From NCBI RefSeq assembly GCF_022549675.1, contig NZ_JAKZGR010000014.1, positions 62,001-126,000 of the forward strand: DNA of 64,000 bases, written 5' to 3'. Below are positions 17,870 through 28,037 of this stretch, piece after piece (within the stretch, counting starts at the first letter, position 1; the number at the start of each line of letters is the position of its first letter). The position numbers and the translations under genes were made by a program. A model generated the notes under the pieces. That model did no database searches, had not been told where the DNA came from, and saw only the letters and a list, made by a program, of their open reading frames with translations. This DNA is from Belliella kenyensis. Lineage in GTDB: Bacteria; Bacteroidota; Bacteroidia; Cytophagales; Cyclobacteriaceae.

Positions 17870-18646
17870 TTAGATAAGGTAGAAGAAGGTAAAGACAAAT
17901 ACCCAAACCAAATCAACAAAGTGCCAGTAAAGACCGATTTTTTCGATCATCTCGTAGTGACCCCTTCTTTCATATACTCCGACAGCTGCTTGATAGAAAG
18001 CCAAGAAAAGGAGAACTACACCGATGGTAACGTGAAATCCGTGGAATCCAGTAATAAAAAAGAACAATTGTGCAAATGCAGCTGGACCATATTCATTGAC
18101 TGCCAAATTAGCTCCAAATACTGTTTCTGTTACTAACTTATTGACAGAATTCACATATGTGATCACTGATCCTGAATCTGAACCATGAATAAAGTGAGAC
18201 CACTCCCATGCTTGACAGCTTAAGAAAGCTATACCTCCTAATAAAGTCCAAAGCATCCATTTAACTACATCTTTTCTATCATTTCTATGTCCAGCTTCTA
18301 CTGCAAGTACCATTGTAACTGAACTCAAAATCAAAATAAATGTCATCAAACCAACAAAAACCAAAGGCATATGCACCCCATGGAAAAATGGAAAAGCATC
18401 GAATACAAGTTCAGGAATCGGCCAATATTCATTAGATCCCTGGAATGTATCCATTGAGCCAGCATATCCTGGATAACTTACCCTGATAGCGGCATAAGTA
18501 ATCAGAAATGCAGCAAAAGTAAAGATATCAGATAGTAGGAAAAACCACATCATTAGCTTTCCATAACTGGCTTTAAGTGGCTCATTACCACCTCCCCAGA
18601 TTCCTCTTTTGGAGCTCACTCCAATCGCTGTTGCAGTCGTAGACAT
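17870..18646 (-). CDS. Cytochrome c oxidase subunit III
   Basis: A 258-residue subunit III with about seven membrane segments. Family landmarks include the opening WGGGNEPLKASYGKLMMWFF, QAWEWSHFI in the middle, GFHGFHVTIGV, and the C-terminal YWHFVDLVWVFVFTFFYL. Subunit III supports stable proton uptake by subunit I. It follows a second, shorter subunit III-like gene by 23 nt; two adjacent subunit III genes are common in Bacteroidota oxidase clusters. Confidence 0.92.
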   Translation of the reverse strand: MSTTATAIGVSSKRGIWGGGNEPLKASYGKLMMWFFLLSDIFTFAAFLITYAAIRVSYPGYAGSMDTFQGSNEYWPIPELVFDAFPFFHGVHMPLVFVGLMTFILILSSVTMVLAVEAGHRNDRKDVVKWMLWTLLGGIAFLSCQAWEWSHFIHGSDSGSVITYVNSVNKLVTETVFGANLAVNEYGPAAFAQLFFFITGFHGFHVTIGVVLLFLAFYQAAVGVYERRGHYEMIEKIGLYWHFVDLVWVFVFTFFYLI

Positions 18647-18669
18647 ATAAAGTAAATTAAATTATATTT

Positions 18670-19251
18670 TTAATGATTTAATTGCAGAAACATAAATAAA
18701 TACAACCATAAGCCTCCTAAGAAGTGCCAATAAGTAACACACATCTCCATAGGCGTCATAGATTGTGAATGAACTTTGTATCTAAAGGACGAAATTAATA
18801 CAATAATTAGAAATATCACACCACTAATCAAGTGTAATGCATGAAGTCCTGTAAATACATATAAGAAAGAACCCGCCGGATTACCTACAAAATAAACATC
18901 TTTATCAACTAGAGCTACCCAACTATACCACTGTCCTATCAAAAATAGTATACCCAATATCGTAGCTATAGAAATACCAATCCTTAACTGAAGCAATTCA
19001 TCCCTCTTTGCAGATACATATGCCCAATGAAGAAATATACTACTCAGTATTATAACTGCTGATGTATAATAAAATATTGCAGGCAAGTCATATTCCAGCC
19101 AATTCCCCTCAGATTGACGAACTATATAAGCACTTGTCAAAGCAGCAAAAATCATCACCACTGTCACCATGAACAACCAAAGTGCAAACTTTTTTGGATG
19201 CATGGCTATGGGCTGTTCGGCGCCTTCTACATAAGCTAACTTCTCTTCCAT
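18670..19251 (-). CDS. Cytochrome c oxidase subunit III-like protein (short form)
   Basis: A 193-residue protein with about five membrane segments. It keeps the subunit III motifs GLHALHLISGV and CVTYWHFLGGLWLYLFMFL but lacks the first two helices of the long form. It probably packs against subunit I alongside or in place of the long copy. The start lies 4 nt after the ctaB stop, within the tightly packed operon. Confidence 0.88.
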   Translation of the reverse strand: MEEKLAYVEGAEQPIAMHPKKFALWLFMVTVVMIFAALTSAYIVRQSEGNWLEYDLPAIFYYTSAVIILSSIFLHWAYVSAKRDELLQLRIGISIATILGILFLIGQWYSWVALVDKDVYFVGNPAGSFLYVFTGLHALHLISGVIFLIIVLISSFRYKVHSQSMTPMEMCVTYWHFLGGLWLYLFMFLQLNH

Positions 19252-19255
19252 TTCC

Positions 19256-20158
19256 CTAAACCTTATCTAATAAATATGCAATCTGAACAATTGGCAAGTA
19301 TAAGAAAGATCCAAACATGATCTTTAATGCTGATTTCCTACTACAATCTCTCATCAATGAGAAAGTTTGAGCTAGAAAAAGGACACCACAAACAGTAGCT
19401 ACTATACCTGAATTAATCCCAGTCAGTCCAAAATAAGTAGGAAGTAAGCCTAAAGGCAATAAAAATAAAGTATAAATCATTATCTGAATTGCTGTATTAA
19501 GATCTTTCTTTCCACCAGAAGGAAGCAATTTGAATCCAGCTTTTTTGTAATCTTCATCTCCTACCCAGGCTATAGCCCAAAAGTGAGGGAACTGCCAAAT
19601 AAATTGAATTCCAAATATGATTAAAGCTTCATGACTGATCATTCCTGTAGCAGCTGTCCAACCTAATAACGGAGGCATTGCACCAGGTATAGCACCTACA
19701 AATACAGCTACAGGGCCTACACGCTTGAGTGGAGTATATACAAAAACATACAAGATCATACTTAAAACCCCTAGAGCAGTCGTCAAAGGGTTTGTAAATA
19801 ACCAAAGTATTGCAACACCAGATACAGCCAAAATAACCGTAAACCAATAGGCTTCATAAAGGGATATTTGATTTTGAGGAAGAGGCCTGTTTTGGGTCCT
19901 TTTCATCAGCTTATCATAATCTCTTTCTAAAATCTCATTGGCTGCACCAGAAGCACCACTGATCAAAAATCCACCAATCATTAAAGCAAAAAATCTAACC
20001 CAAGAAAATGACGTACCAGAGTCACCCAAAATAAAACCAAATACCGCAGAAAAAGTGACGAGTGCACTTAATCTAAACTTGATTAATTCATAGTATGCCT
20101 TAGCTCTAAAAGCTATTGCATCCAATAGAGTGTTTTCAGAAATATTTATAGTTCTCAT
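19256..20158 (-). CDS. ctaB: Protoheme IX farnesyltransferase (haem O synthase)
   Basis: A 300-residue UbiA-type membrane prenyltransferase, about eight to nine helices. The first Asp-rich motif is NEILERDYDKLMKRTQNRPLP and the second is DEDYKKAGFKLLP; both bind magnesium and farnesyl diphosphate. It makes haem O from protohaem for the oxidase. The ATG overlaps the stop of ctaA by 4 bp, so the two haem A biosynthesis genes are coupled. Confidence 0.93.
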   Translation of the reverse strand: MRTINISENTLLDAIAFRAKAYYELIKFRLSALVTFSAVFGFILGDSGTSFSWVRFFALMIGGFLISGASGAANEILERDYDKLMKRTQNRPLPQNQISLYEAYWFTVILAVSGVAILWLFTNPLTTALGVLSMILYVFVYTPLKRVGPVAVFVGAIPGAMPPLLGWTAATGMISHEALIIFGIQFIWQFPHFWAIAWVGDEDYKKAGFKLLPSGGKKDLNTAIQIMIYTLFLLPLGLLPTYFGLTGINSGIVATVCGVLFLAQTFSLMRDCSRKSALKIMFGSFLYLPIVQIAYLLDKV

Positions 20159-21237
20159 GAACTTAATGAATCTAAATTAATATTTTTTTGATCATTGAGA
20201 TTAAGCAACAATAGAAACTGAATACCAATAATCAATGAACCAAACAAAAGATGTATTGGCTGCAAGAATGCAGGAATACCAAAGTAGGCCATTCCAACAC
20301 CAGTCAATATCTCCAATATTATAATTGCCAAAAGCCAAAAAGACATTTTATAAATACCTGAATGTCTCAAGGCATATTTATACACTTTAAATAGAAATAC
20401 AATATGTATACCTAGTAATAAAAGTGAATATGATCTATGTATAATAAACGCTATGCCGAGTTGATCTATCCATGAATGGCGAAGTAAATTACCAAAGGAA
20501 TTGGCTACAACGTCAATCTGTTCCCTTACTTGAGTCCCCAATATAATTTGAATAAACATCAAACTAAGACCAATAAGTAAAAGGTTATAAAGAACATTTG
20601 CCTTTTCTGTCCTTTTGATGATAGTTTTTTCAATATGATGAACTCGAAAATGAACGTAAATTAATACGCAAACTAGAAGCAAGGCTAGCACCATGTGAAT
20701 AGTTATAATCCAAGACAATAGATTTGTAGAAACCACTATAGATCCAATCCATCCAATAAATAAGACAAGAAGCAAACTGAATATACTCATAATTGGGATA
20801 ATCCTATCATACTTCCACAAAGACAAAGACCTGTATGTGGTAAGTATAATAAAGAAACCAATAAGAACTCCAATAAGCCTATTGATATATTCTATCCATG
20901 TTTTGGTTGCATTAAACTCTTCTTCTACAAGAATCGACTTGTCATTTCTTATTTGAAAAGCCAGTTCTTTGAACCCCAACTTTTCAAGGCTAGCAACAAA
21001 ACGAAAATTTTTCTGAACTCTTTTGTCCAAATAAACTTCCAGATAATCATTTGGGAGCTGATCCTCGCTTGTAGGCGGAACCCAGCTCCCAAAACATTTT
21101 GGCCAATCAGGACAACCCATACCTGAGCCCGTACTACGTACTATCCCTCCAACCAATATCAGAAAGTAAACAGCTATCACAGTGATCAAAGAGATCCTGC
21201 GAAAGCTGTTAATATTTTTAAGCTTCTTTTGATCCAT
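20155..21237 (-). CDS. ctaA: Haem A synthase, COX15/CtaA family
   Basis: A 360-residue membrane protein with about eight helices. The first periplasmic loop holds RSTGSGMGCPDWPKCFGSW with the Cys pair typical of CtaA/COX15, and the haem-binding histidines occur in EYINRL-adjacent, HMVLALLLV, HRSYSLLLLG and HLLFGSLI segments. It oxidises haem O to haem A. The start overlaps the end of the subunit I gene by 20 bp, an overlap longer than elsewhere in this operon. Confidence 0.9.
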   Translation of the reverse strand: MDQKKLKNINSFRRISLITVIAVYFLILVGGIVRSTGSGMGCPDWPKCFGSWVPPTSEDQLPNDYLEVYLDKRVQKNFRFVASLEKLGFKELAFQIRNDKSILVEEEFNATKTWIEYINRLIGVLIGFFIILTTYRSLSLWKYDRIIPIMSIFSLLLVLFIGWIGSIVVSTNLLSWIITIHMVLALLLVCVLIYVHFRVHHIEKTIIKRTEKANVLYNLLLIGLSLMFIQIILGTQVREQIDVVANSFGNLLRHSWIDQLGIAFIIHRSYSLLLLGIHIVFLFKVYKYALRHSGIYKMSFWLLAIIILEILTGVGMAYFGIPAFLQPIHLLFGSLIIGIQFLLLLNLNDQKNINLDSLSS

Positions 21238-23107
21238 TAGCTACCAAAACTTGCTCTTCTTCTGCGATGATTTCTTTTTCCAACTTAACAAGCTCTTGCT
21301 CATGAGGAAGATTAGATTCAGGAGTAGCAGACAAAGGTACTGTTTGAGGGATAAAATCCTCTTTTGCACCAGGTTTAGAGTAGTCATATGGCCATCTGTA
21401 TACTGATGGAATCTCACCTGGCCAGTTACCATGACCTGGAATCAATGGTGTAGTCCATTCAAGCGTAGTAGATCTCCATGGATTGAGCGATGCCTTTTTA
21501 CCCCTATACATGCTATAGAAGAAGTTGAATAGGAATATAAACTGAGCTGCAAAAGTGATTATTGCCGCAGCAGAAACAAACATATTCAGGTCAGTATACA
21601 TGTTGGAGAATTCGAAGTTCGTCCAAGAATAATATCTCCTAGGGAATCCAGCTATACCGATGTAGTGCATTGGGAAAAACACCAAGTAAACACCTACGAA
21701 GGTTAACCAGAAATGGATATAACCAAGCTTAGCATCCATCATTCTGCCAAACATCTTAGGGAACCAATGATAAACACCAGCCATCAATCCGAAGAATGAT
21801 GCAGAACCCATTACTAAGTGAAAGTGAGCTACTACAAAATAAGTGTCGTGTAATTGAATATCAATGGCGGAATTTCCTAGGAAAATACCAGTAAGTCCTC
21901 CTGATATAAAGAATGATACAAGACCTATTGAAAACAACATACCTGGAGTAAATATCAAATTACCTCTCCAAAGCGTAGTTAAATAATTGAATACCTTTAC
22001 GGCTGAAGGAATAGCGATGATAAGAGTCAAGAACATGAAGATAGAGCCCAAGAAAGGATTCATTCCTGACACAAACATGTGGTGAGCCCATACTACGAAA
22101 GAAAGGATCGTAATACCTAGCATCGAAATGATCATAGCTTTGTATCCAAAGATTGGCTTTCTAGAATTGGTAGCAATAACTTCTGAGGTAATACCCAATG
22201 CAGGAAGTAAAACAATGTATACCTCAGGGTGACCTAAGAACCAGAACAAATGCTGATACAATACTGGGCTACCACCCGTATTTGGCAAAGCACCTTCACC
22301 TGAAATATAGATATCAGCAAGGTAGAATGAAGTACCAAAACTTCTATCAAATACAAGTAATAAAGCAGCGGCAAATAAAACAGGGAAAGACAATAGACCA
22401 ATAACTGCTGTCAAGAAGAAAGCCCAAATGGTCAAAGGAAGTCTAGAAAAAGACATACCCTTAGTTCTCAGGTTGATAACAGTCGTTATATAATTGATAC
22501 CACCTAATAAGGATGAAGCAATAAAGAAGGTCATTGCAATCAACCAAAGTGTCATACCCATTCCAGATCCAGGTATAGCTTGCTCCAAAGCAGATAATGG
22601 AGGATAAACCACCCAACCACCACCAGCAGGTCCATTCTCTAGGAATAGAGAGCAAAACATGATCACACCAGAAATAAAGAAGAACCAGTATGACAACATG
22701 TTCATAAAACCAGAGGCCATGTCTCTGGCACCAATCTGTAGTGGAATCAAGTAATTGGAAAATGTACCACTCAATCCAGCTGTCAATACAAAGAAAACCA
22801 TGATGGTTCCATGCATCGTTACTAGCGCTAGGTAGAAGTTAGGATCGAGCTTTCCAGCATCATCTATCCATCCGCCCAACAATGGTTTCAAGAAGTACAA
22901 CTCCATATCTGGAAAACCAAGCTGCAACCTAAAGAGAATAGATAGGAAACCTCCAATCAAAGCCCAAAAGATACCAGTAACCAGAAACTGTTTACCGATC
23001 ATTTTGTGATCCGTACTGAAGATATACTTGGTGATGAAGTTATCGTGATGCTCATGATCATGATCGTGATCATGGGTATCATGCAAAGCGACGTTAGCTG
23101 CTGCCAT
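21218..23107 (-). CDS. ctaD: Cytochrome c oxidase subunit I
   Basis: A 629-residue haem-copper oxidase core. Motifs seen: GHPEVYIVLLPALG (CuB His, cross-linked Tyr and the Glu typical of A1-type oxidases), WAHHMFVSGM (two CuB histidines), and HDTYFVVAHFHLVMG (haem a and a3 ligands). It reduces oxygen and pumps protons. The N-terminus is unusually His/Asp-rich (HDTHDHDHDHEHHD) before the first helix, a possible metal-binding extension. It lies 17 nt after subunit II. Confidence 0.96.
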   Translation of the reverse strand: MAAANVALHDTHDHDHDHEHHDNFITKYIFSTDHKMIGKQFLVTGIFWALIGGFLSILFRLQLGFPDMELYFLKPLLGGWIDDAGKLDPNFYLALVTMHGTIMVFFVLTAGLSGTFSNYLIPLQIGARDMASGFMNMLSYWFFFISGVIMFCSLFLENGPAGGGWVVYPPLSALEQAIPGSGMGMTLWLIAMTFFIASSLLGGINYITTVINLRTKGMSFSRLPLTIWAFFLTAVIGLLSFPVLFAAALLLVFDRSFGTSFYLADIYISGEGALPNTGGSPVLYQHLFWFLGHPEVYIVLLPALGITSEVIATNSRKPIFGYKAMIISMLGITILSFVVWAHHMFVSGMNPFLGSIFMFLTLIIAIPSAVKVFNYLTTLWRGNLIFTPGMLFSIGLVSFFISGGLTGIFLGNSAIDIQLHDTYFVVAHFHLVMGSASFFGLMAGVYHWFPKMFGRMMDAKLGYIHFWLTFVGVYLVFFPMHYIGIAGFPRRYYSWTNFEFSNMYTDLNMFVSAAAIITFAAQFIFLFNFFYSMYRGKKASLNPWRSTTLEWTTPLIPGHGNWPGEIPSVYRWPYDYSKPGAKEDFIPQTVPLSATPESNLPHEQELVKLEKEIIAEEEQVLVANGSKEA

Positions 23108-23124
23108 AATTTTACCTTTTATAA

Positions 23125-24162
23125 TTACTTATATTCGCTGATTGTGATGTCAGCCAATTCTTTCAATTCAGAGGAAACATTTTCTACTAAAGTAGGATCA
23201 TTCACAATATATGGTTTCTGCTCTTTTAACCATTCCTGATATTCTGCTGGCTCGACCACTCGAATCTCTCTTCTCATAGAAAAGTGACCTCTACCACAGA
23301 TTTCTGTACAAGCGATTTCATAAACAAAATCATCATCTCCTAACTCCTGGCGCATTTCAGCAGTAGTTTTAGTAGGTGTGAACCAAAATCTAGTCGGCAT
23401 ACCTGGCACTGCATCCATTTTAAGTCTCATGTGAGGAGCAAATACAGAGTGCAATACATCTCTTGCTCTAATCTTCAACAATACTGGTTCACCTTTAGGC
23501 AGTACCATCACTGGGGAAGTAAAATCGTCGAAAGCATTTTTATCAGAGAAATCAACACCCGATGGGTTATTTACTTCATTGATCAATCTATAATCATGAT
23601 CTCCTAATACATTATCAACGCCAGGATATCTAATTTCCCATGCAAACTGATACCCCATGATTTCCACAACATGCGCATTTTCTGGAGCCGGTGCAGTTAT
23701 ATCTGACCAAGCTTTCCACCCACCAATTACCAATACTGCAAGTACTACAGCTGGTACAATTGTCCAAATAACCTCAAGTTTGTTATTATCTGGATAGAAA
23801 GTTGCTTTTCTACTTTCTTTATATTGGTATTTGTAAGGAAATATAAATAAGAGGATATGAGTGATGATAAACACAATACCTGTGACAGCCATGGTTATCC
23901 AAAATAGATTATCCGTAACTGCTCCATGCTCTGATGCCAAAGGCAGGTTATAGTTATCAAATTCCTTTATAGAATACCAGAACATTAAGAAACCGGCTCC
24001 TAATAGAAAAACAATAAATAAAATGGCATTGATTTTATTACTGCTTGACGCAATCTTCTTGTCTGAACCTTTGACTACCGAAACTAAAGTTTGTATCCTG
24101 TATACCATCCATATTAAGGATAATAATAGTAGAACACCAACTGCAATAAGAAATCCGTACAT
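23125..24162 (-). CDS. ctaC: Cytochrome c oxidase subunit II
   Basis: A 345-residue subunit II. An extra N-terminal helix (about 3-20) precedes the usual two membrane segments, then the cupredoxin domain with the CuA ligands in CTEICGRGHFSM (Cys, Glu, Cys, His, Met) and an earlier HSVFAPHMRLKMDAVPGM. It takes electrons from cytochrome c. There is no fused cytochrome c domain at the C-terminus, so donors must be separate proteins such as those of the act cluster. Confidence 0.95.
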   Translation of the reverse strand: MYGFLIAVGVLLLLSLIWMVYRIQTLVSVVKGSDKKIASSSNKINAILFIVFLLGAGFLMFWYSIKEFDNYNLPLASEHGAVTDNLFWITMAVTGIVFIITHILLFIFPYKYQYKESRKATFYPDNNKLEVIWTIVPAVVLAVLVIGGWKAWSDITAPAPENAHVVEIMGYQFAWEIRYPGVDNVLGDHDYRLINEVNNPSGVDFSDKNAFDDFTSPVMVLPKGEPVLLKIRARDVLHSVFAPHMRLKMDAVPGMPTRFWFTPTKTTAEMRQELGDDDFVYEIACTEICGRGHFSMRREIRVVEPAEYQEWLKEQKPYIVNDPTLVENVSSELKELADITISEYK

Positions 24163-24186
24163 AATTATAACTTTTTCGGATAAATA

Positions 24187-25479
24187 TTAAATATGATGAT
24201 GATAAGACTCTTCTAACATCGGATGATTTTTAGCTACCAAGTTCTTACCAGCAAGTGACTTGAAGACTACAAAGGCGAAAGCAGATCCGTAGATCAAAAG
24301 CATTCCGATTTCCATCAATCCAAATCCACCATTGTGACCCAGAGTACCTGGTTGCACCATGAGAAAGAAGTCAAACCAGTGACCTAAGATGATCAAAGAG
24401 CAGACAACCTTAAGGAATATTCCATGTCTTTTCGCATCTCTTGTCATAAGAACAAGGAAAGGAAGTACAAAGTTTAATACTAGGTTTACAAAAATGAACG
24501 GGCTATACACATCACTTTGTAACCTCTCTACGAAGTACACTGATTCTTCTGGAATATTGGCATAATAGATCAATAAGAACTGAGAAAACCAGATATAAGT
24601 CCAGAAAATAGAGAATGCAAAAACAAACTTACCAAGGTCATGAATGTGGTTTTCGTTAACCATTTCCAAATATCCCTTACCTTTAAGATAAAGCGTAATT
24701 AAAGTGATCACTGACAAACCAGCCACAAACCAAGAGGCAAATACATACCATCCAAACATTGTAGAGAACCAGTGAGTATCGATTGACATTACCCAATCCC
24801 AAGCGGAAATTGAAGAAGAAACAGCGAAAAGAATCAAAAAGATTGCTGACCATTTTCTAATGTTAGACCAATCATGTGCCCCACTCAAATTATCTTCTGC
24901 GAAAGAAAGATTCTTTAACTTATTAAAGAAAAAGACCCATATGCCAAAGAATGCTACCATTCTAATGATATAGAAAATAGGGAATGACCCTTTTTCCATT
25001 GGCCAATAAAAGAAGCCACCTTTTCCATCTATGATTTTGTCATAATGAGGATCATTTTTATCAAACAAGTAGCTATGCGTCCAGTGAAATAAGTCATGAT
25101 TGGCAATAAAGAAAACAACGATCATCAAAACACCAGCAATTGGTAACCAATTACCAAGAGAAATCATTACTCTTAGCAAACCAGCAGACCAACCAGCCTG
25201 AGCGGCATATTGAATCGCAAAGAAGAAAACACCAATAACTGCAATTCCCGTAAAATATACGTTATTAATCCAAAGGTTTGCAAAAACTCTCTGATACCAA
25301 TGAAAAGCATGACCACCAGCATCAGCAGCCTCATCATGGTGACCACCGCCTACCAATGATAGGATAACACCTGCAACAAATAAAAGTACTCCAATACCTA
25401 AAACAATCAGGATAGACTTTTTTAATGAAGCTGTGAAATCAAATTTCTGATCTAAATTATAATTTGAAACGTGCGCCAT
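24187..25479 (-). CDS. actF: Alternative complex III, membrane subunit ActF
   Basis: A 430-residue protein with about ten membrane segments, corresponding to the C-terminal membrane subunit of quinol:cytochrome c oxidoreductase (ACIII). Typical features are the long SWDWVMSIDTHWFSTMFGWY-type segment and the periplasmic loop after helix 2. ActF pairs with ActC in the membrane; both are NrfD-related. It lies between the ActE cytochrome and oxidase subunit II, linking the two complexes in one operon. Confidence 0.92.
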   Translation of the reverse strand: MAHVSNYNLDQKFDFTASLKKSILIVLGIGVLLFVAGVILSLVGGGHHDEAADAGGHAFHWYQRVFANLWINNVYFTGIAVIGVFFFAIQYAAQAGWSAGLLRVMISLGNWLPIAGVLMIVVFFIANHDLFHWTHSYLFDKNDPHYDKIIDGKGGFFYWPMEKGSFPIFYIIRMVAFFGIWVFFFNKLKNLSFAEDNLSGAHDWSNIRKWSAIFLILFAVSSSISAWDWVMSIDTHWFSTMFGWYVFASWFVAGLSVITLITLYLKGKGYLEMVNENHIHDLGKFVFAFSIFWTYIWFSQFLLIYYANIPEESVYFVERLQSDVYSPFIFVNLVLNFVLPFLVLMTRDAKRHGIFLKVVCSLIILGHWFDFFLMVQPGTLGHNGGFGLMEIGMLLIYGSAFAFVVFKSLAGKNLVAKNHPMLEESYHHHI

Positions 25480-25481
25480 GA

Positions 25482-26108
25482 TTATTGCTTCTGTATTTCT
25501 TGTTTAACATAGTGAACAATTTTCCAAATCCTCTCTTGAGGAATTTGGCTTCCGTGAGCTCCCATTCTTCCTTTACCTTTCATGATAACATGGAAAATAT
25601 GACCTTCTGGCAAATCAACGTAAGCTCCACCTTTAAGATTGGCAACACCTCCGATTACTTCTCCAGCAAGACCATCACCTTCTCCATTGATACCATGACA
25701 GGCTTTACAATACTGAAGAAAAAGTAGACGACCATCTTCTAATACTTCATCATTGAGTTCGATTGGATTTTTTAATTCTGCTGCTTTTTCTAATTCAAAA
25801 GCTTTTAGTCTATAAGGAAGTAAACCATCCTTCGTTCTAGGAACAGTGTTCGCTACTGGCTCACGCATATTCATCCTATGAGGATTGTTTACGTTTGAGT
25901 TAAAAAACTCACCCTTTTCATCTTCTCTAGTTGATACCCACTTACCTTCTTCTTCATTGACTATCTGAGTCAATGGCTCATAAGCTACTGAGTTATACAT
26001 CTGAGGCGCATATTCGTAGCCTGGATGATCTCCAGAAGCTCCGCAAGATGCAAAACCCAGTGCAACACCTGCTGTAGCAATTACATATATGGATCTAATC
26101 AGTTTCAT
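25482..26108 (-). CDS. actE: Alternative complex III, monohaem cytochrome c lipoprotein ActE
   Basis: 208 residues from the ATG at 26108; a TTG seven codons upstream is the only alternative and would overlap actD. The signal peptide ends in the lipobox FASC. One CKACH haem site lies in the C-terminal half, with an axial-Met candidate in KGKGRMGAHG. It is the periplasmic monohaem cytochrome subunit of ACIII and passes electrons toward the oxidase. The stop is 2 nt before actF. Confidence 0.92.
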   Translation of the reverse strand: MKLIRSIYVIATAGVALGFASCGASGDHPGYEYAPQMYNSVAYEPLTQIVNEEEGKWVSTREDEKGEFFNSNVNNPHRMNMREPVANTVPRTKDGLLPYRLKAFELEKAAELKNPIELNDEVLEDGRLLFLQYCKACHGINGEGDGLAGEVIGGVANLKGGAYVDLPEGHIFHVIMKGKGRMGAHGSQIPQERIWKIVHYVKQEIQKQ

Positions 26109-26121
26109 ATTGTCTGAGTTA

Positions 26122-26652
26122 CTATTCAAAACTTTTTTTATTTACCTCCGATGCACCAGAAGATTTCAAAATATCACCTATTTTTTCTTCTCCAAGACCT
26201 GCATTAGTTGCCAAATCAATCGCCACGACATGTTTATCATCTGTAATCCTAAGGTCAAAAATCCTAGGCTGAGCCCAAGGCTTAAGATTAGAAGAAACGA
26301 AGAATACTCCACACATACCAAAAGCTGCAAGAAGAACTGTCAATTCAAAGGTAACTGGAATAAAATCAGGAAAAGCAGCGTGGTCTTTACCACCAATGAT
26401 CATTGGCCAATCAAATTTCATCATGTAAAACTGCATGGTCAGAGCCAATGTAGTACCAAGTAAGCCAAACAAGAAAGCTGCGATAGGGAGCTTGCTTCTT
26501 TTGTACCCCAGTACATCATCTATTCCATGAACAGGAAATGGAGAATAAACTTCATGAATCTTAACTCCATTACCTCTTACTTTGGCAATAGCATCTAATA
26601 ATACATCCTCATCATCAAATACACCGAGGACAAAATTCTTATCTCTTTCCAT
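26122..26652 (-). CDS. actD: Alternative complex III subunit ActD (DUF3341)
   Basis: A 176-residue DUF3341 protein with an N-terminal soluble part (VLGVFDDEDVLLDAIAKVR), two membrane segments (about 57-78 and 100-120), and a C-terminal cytoplasmic tail. It is the structural ActD subunit of ACIII; no cofactor is bound in the family. It lies 2 nt after actC. Confidence 0.92.
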   Translation of the reverse strand: MERDKNFVLGVFDDEDVLLDAIAKVRGNGVKIHEVYSPFPVHGIDDVLGYKRSKLPIAAFLFGLLGTTLALTMQFYMMKFDWPMIIGGKDHAAFPDFIPVTFELTVLLAAFGMCGVFFVSSNLKPWAQPRIFDLRITDDKHVVAIDLATNAGLGEEKIGDILKSSGASEVNKKSFE

Positions 26653-26654
26653 GA

Positions 26655-28019
26655 TTATTTATTTACTTTTTCTGATGAAGACTTAACAATTGACTTAACC
26701 TCTGCCATGTTGATTACTGGGAAGAATTTAGCAAACAATAAGAACAAGGTGAAGAACAAACCGAAGGTAAACAAGTACACACCTATATCTGACAAAGTTG
26801 GGTAGAACATCGCCCAAGAAGATGGCAAGAAATCTCTGTGTAGTGAAGTTACAATAATTACAAATCGCTCAAACCACATTCCTATATTAACCACAATCGA
26901 AAGTGCAAATGTCGCCACAATAGAAGTTCTGATTTTTTTGATCCAGAATAATTGTGGTGAAATAACATTACATGTCATCATCGCCCAATATGCCCACCAA
27001 TATGGCCCAAACGCTCTATTGATAAATGCATATTGCTCTGCTTCTACACCCGAATACCATGCTATAAAGAATTCAGTAATATACGCGATACCTACTATGG
27101 AACCAGTGATGATAATTACAATATTCATCAATTCTATGTGGCCTATGGTAATGTAGTCCTCAAGTTTGAAAACTTTTCTGGTAATAATCATCAAGGTCAA
27201 TACCATAGCAAAACCTGAGAAAATCGCACCTGCCACGAAGTAAGGAGGGAAGATTGTAGTGTGCCAACCTGGAATCACAGAAGTAGCAAAGTCAAAGGAT
27301 ACAATCGTGTGAACAGAAAGTACAAGCGGAGTCGCAAGACCAGCCAAAATCAAAGCCACAGATTCGTATCTGCTCCAAGTTTTAGCAGCTCCATCCCAAC
27401 CAAAAGATAGGGCGCCATAAATGGTTTTTCTTAAACCAGTAGCTCTATCTCTAATCGTAGCAAAATCAGGAATCAAACCAATATACCAGAAAACAAGGGA
27501 TACTGAGAAATAAGTAGAAATCGCAAACACGTCCCAAAGTAGTGGTGAGTTGAAATTCACCCAAAGAGATCCAAATGTGTTTGGAAGCGGTAGGGCCCAG
27601 TAAGCACCCAACCATGGTCTACCCATGTGGATAATTGGGAACATCGCTGCACAGATTACAGCGAAAATTGTCATAGCTTCTGCTGCTCTATTGATAGCCA
27701 TTCTCCACTTTTGTCTGAATAGCAACAATACAGCTGAGATCAATGTACCAGCGTGACCAATACCAACCCACCAAACGAAGTTGGTAATATCCCAAGCCCA
27801 ACCAATAGTTTTATTCAAACCCCACATACCAATACCTTCCCATAGGGTAGCTACCAGTGCAAGGCTTCCTAATAATAATGTACCTACTGCTACCAAAAGT
27901 CCAAGTATCCAACCTAAAGTTGGTTTGCCTTCTACCTGTCTTGATACGTCATGGGTAACGTCTTTTAAGGTTTTACCGCCTGTAATCAGCGGCTCACGTA
28001 CGGATGAAGTAACCTGCAT
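26655..28019 (-). CDS. actC: Alternative complex III, quinol-binding membrane subunit ActC (NrfD-like)
   Basis: A 454-residue NrfD/PsrC-like protein with ten membrane segments. The conserved loop [18 protein letters not shown] and the [17 protein letters not shown] segment lie near the quinol site in this family. It oxidises menaquinol at the periplasmic face and hands electrons to the Fe-S clusters of ActB. It lies 18 nt after actB. Confidence 0.94.
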   Translation of the reverse strand: MQVTSSVREPLITGGKTLKDVTHDVSRQVEGKPTLGWILGLLVAVGTLLLGSLALVATLWEGIGMWGLNKTIGWAWDITNFVWWVGIGHAGTLISAVLLLFRQKWRMAINRAAEAMTIFAVICAAMFPIIHMGRPWLGAYWALPLPNTFGSLWVNFNSPLLWDVFAISTYFSVSLVFWYIGLIPDFATIRDRATGLRKTIYGALSFGWDGAAKTWSRYESVALILAGLATPLVLSVHTIVSFDFATSVIPGWHTTIFPPYFVAGAIFSGFAMVLTLMIITRKVFKLEDYITIGHIELMNIVIIITGSIVGIAYITEFFIAWYSGVEAEQYAFINRAFGPYWWAYWAMMTCNVISPQLFWIKKIRTSIVATFALSIVVNIGMWFERFVIIVTSLHRDFLPSSWAMFYPTLSDIGVYLFTFGLFFTLFLLFAKFFPVINMAEVKSIVKSSSEKVNK

Positions 28020-28037
28020 ATCTTATAAAATTATTTA

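Noticed and set aside
23125-24162. caa3-type fusion of cytochrome c to oxidase subunit II
   Set aside because: No CxxCH motif is present; the protein ends shortly after the CuA domain.
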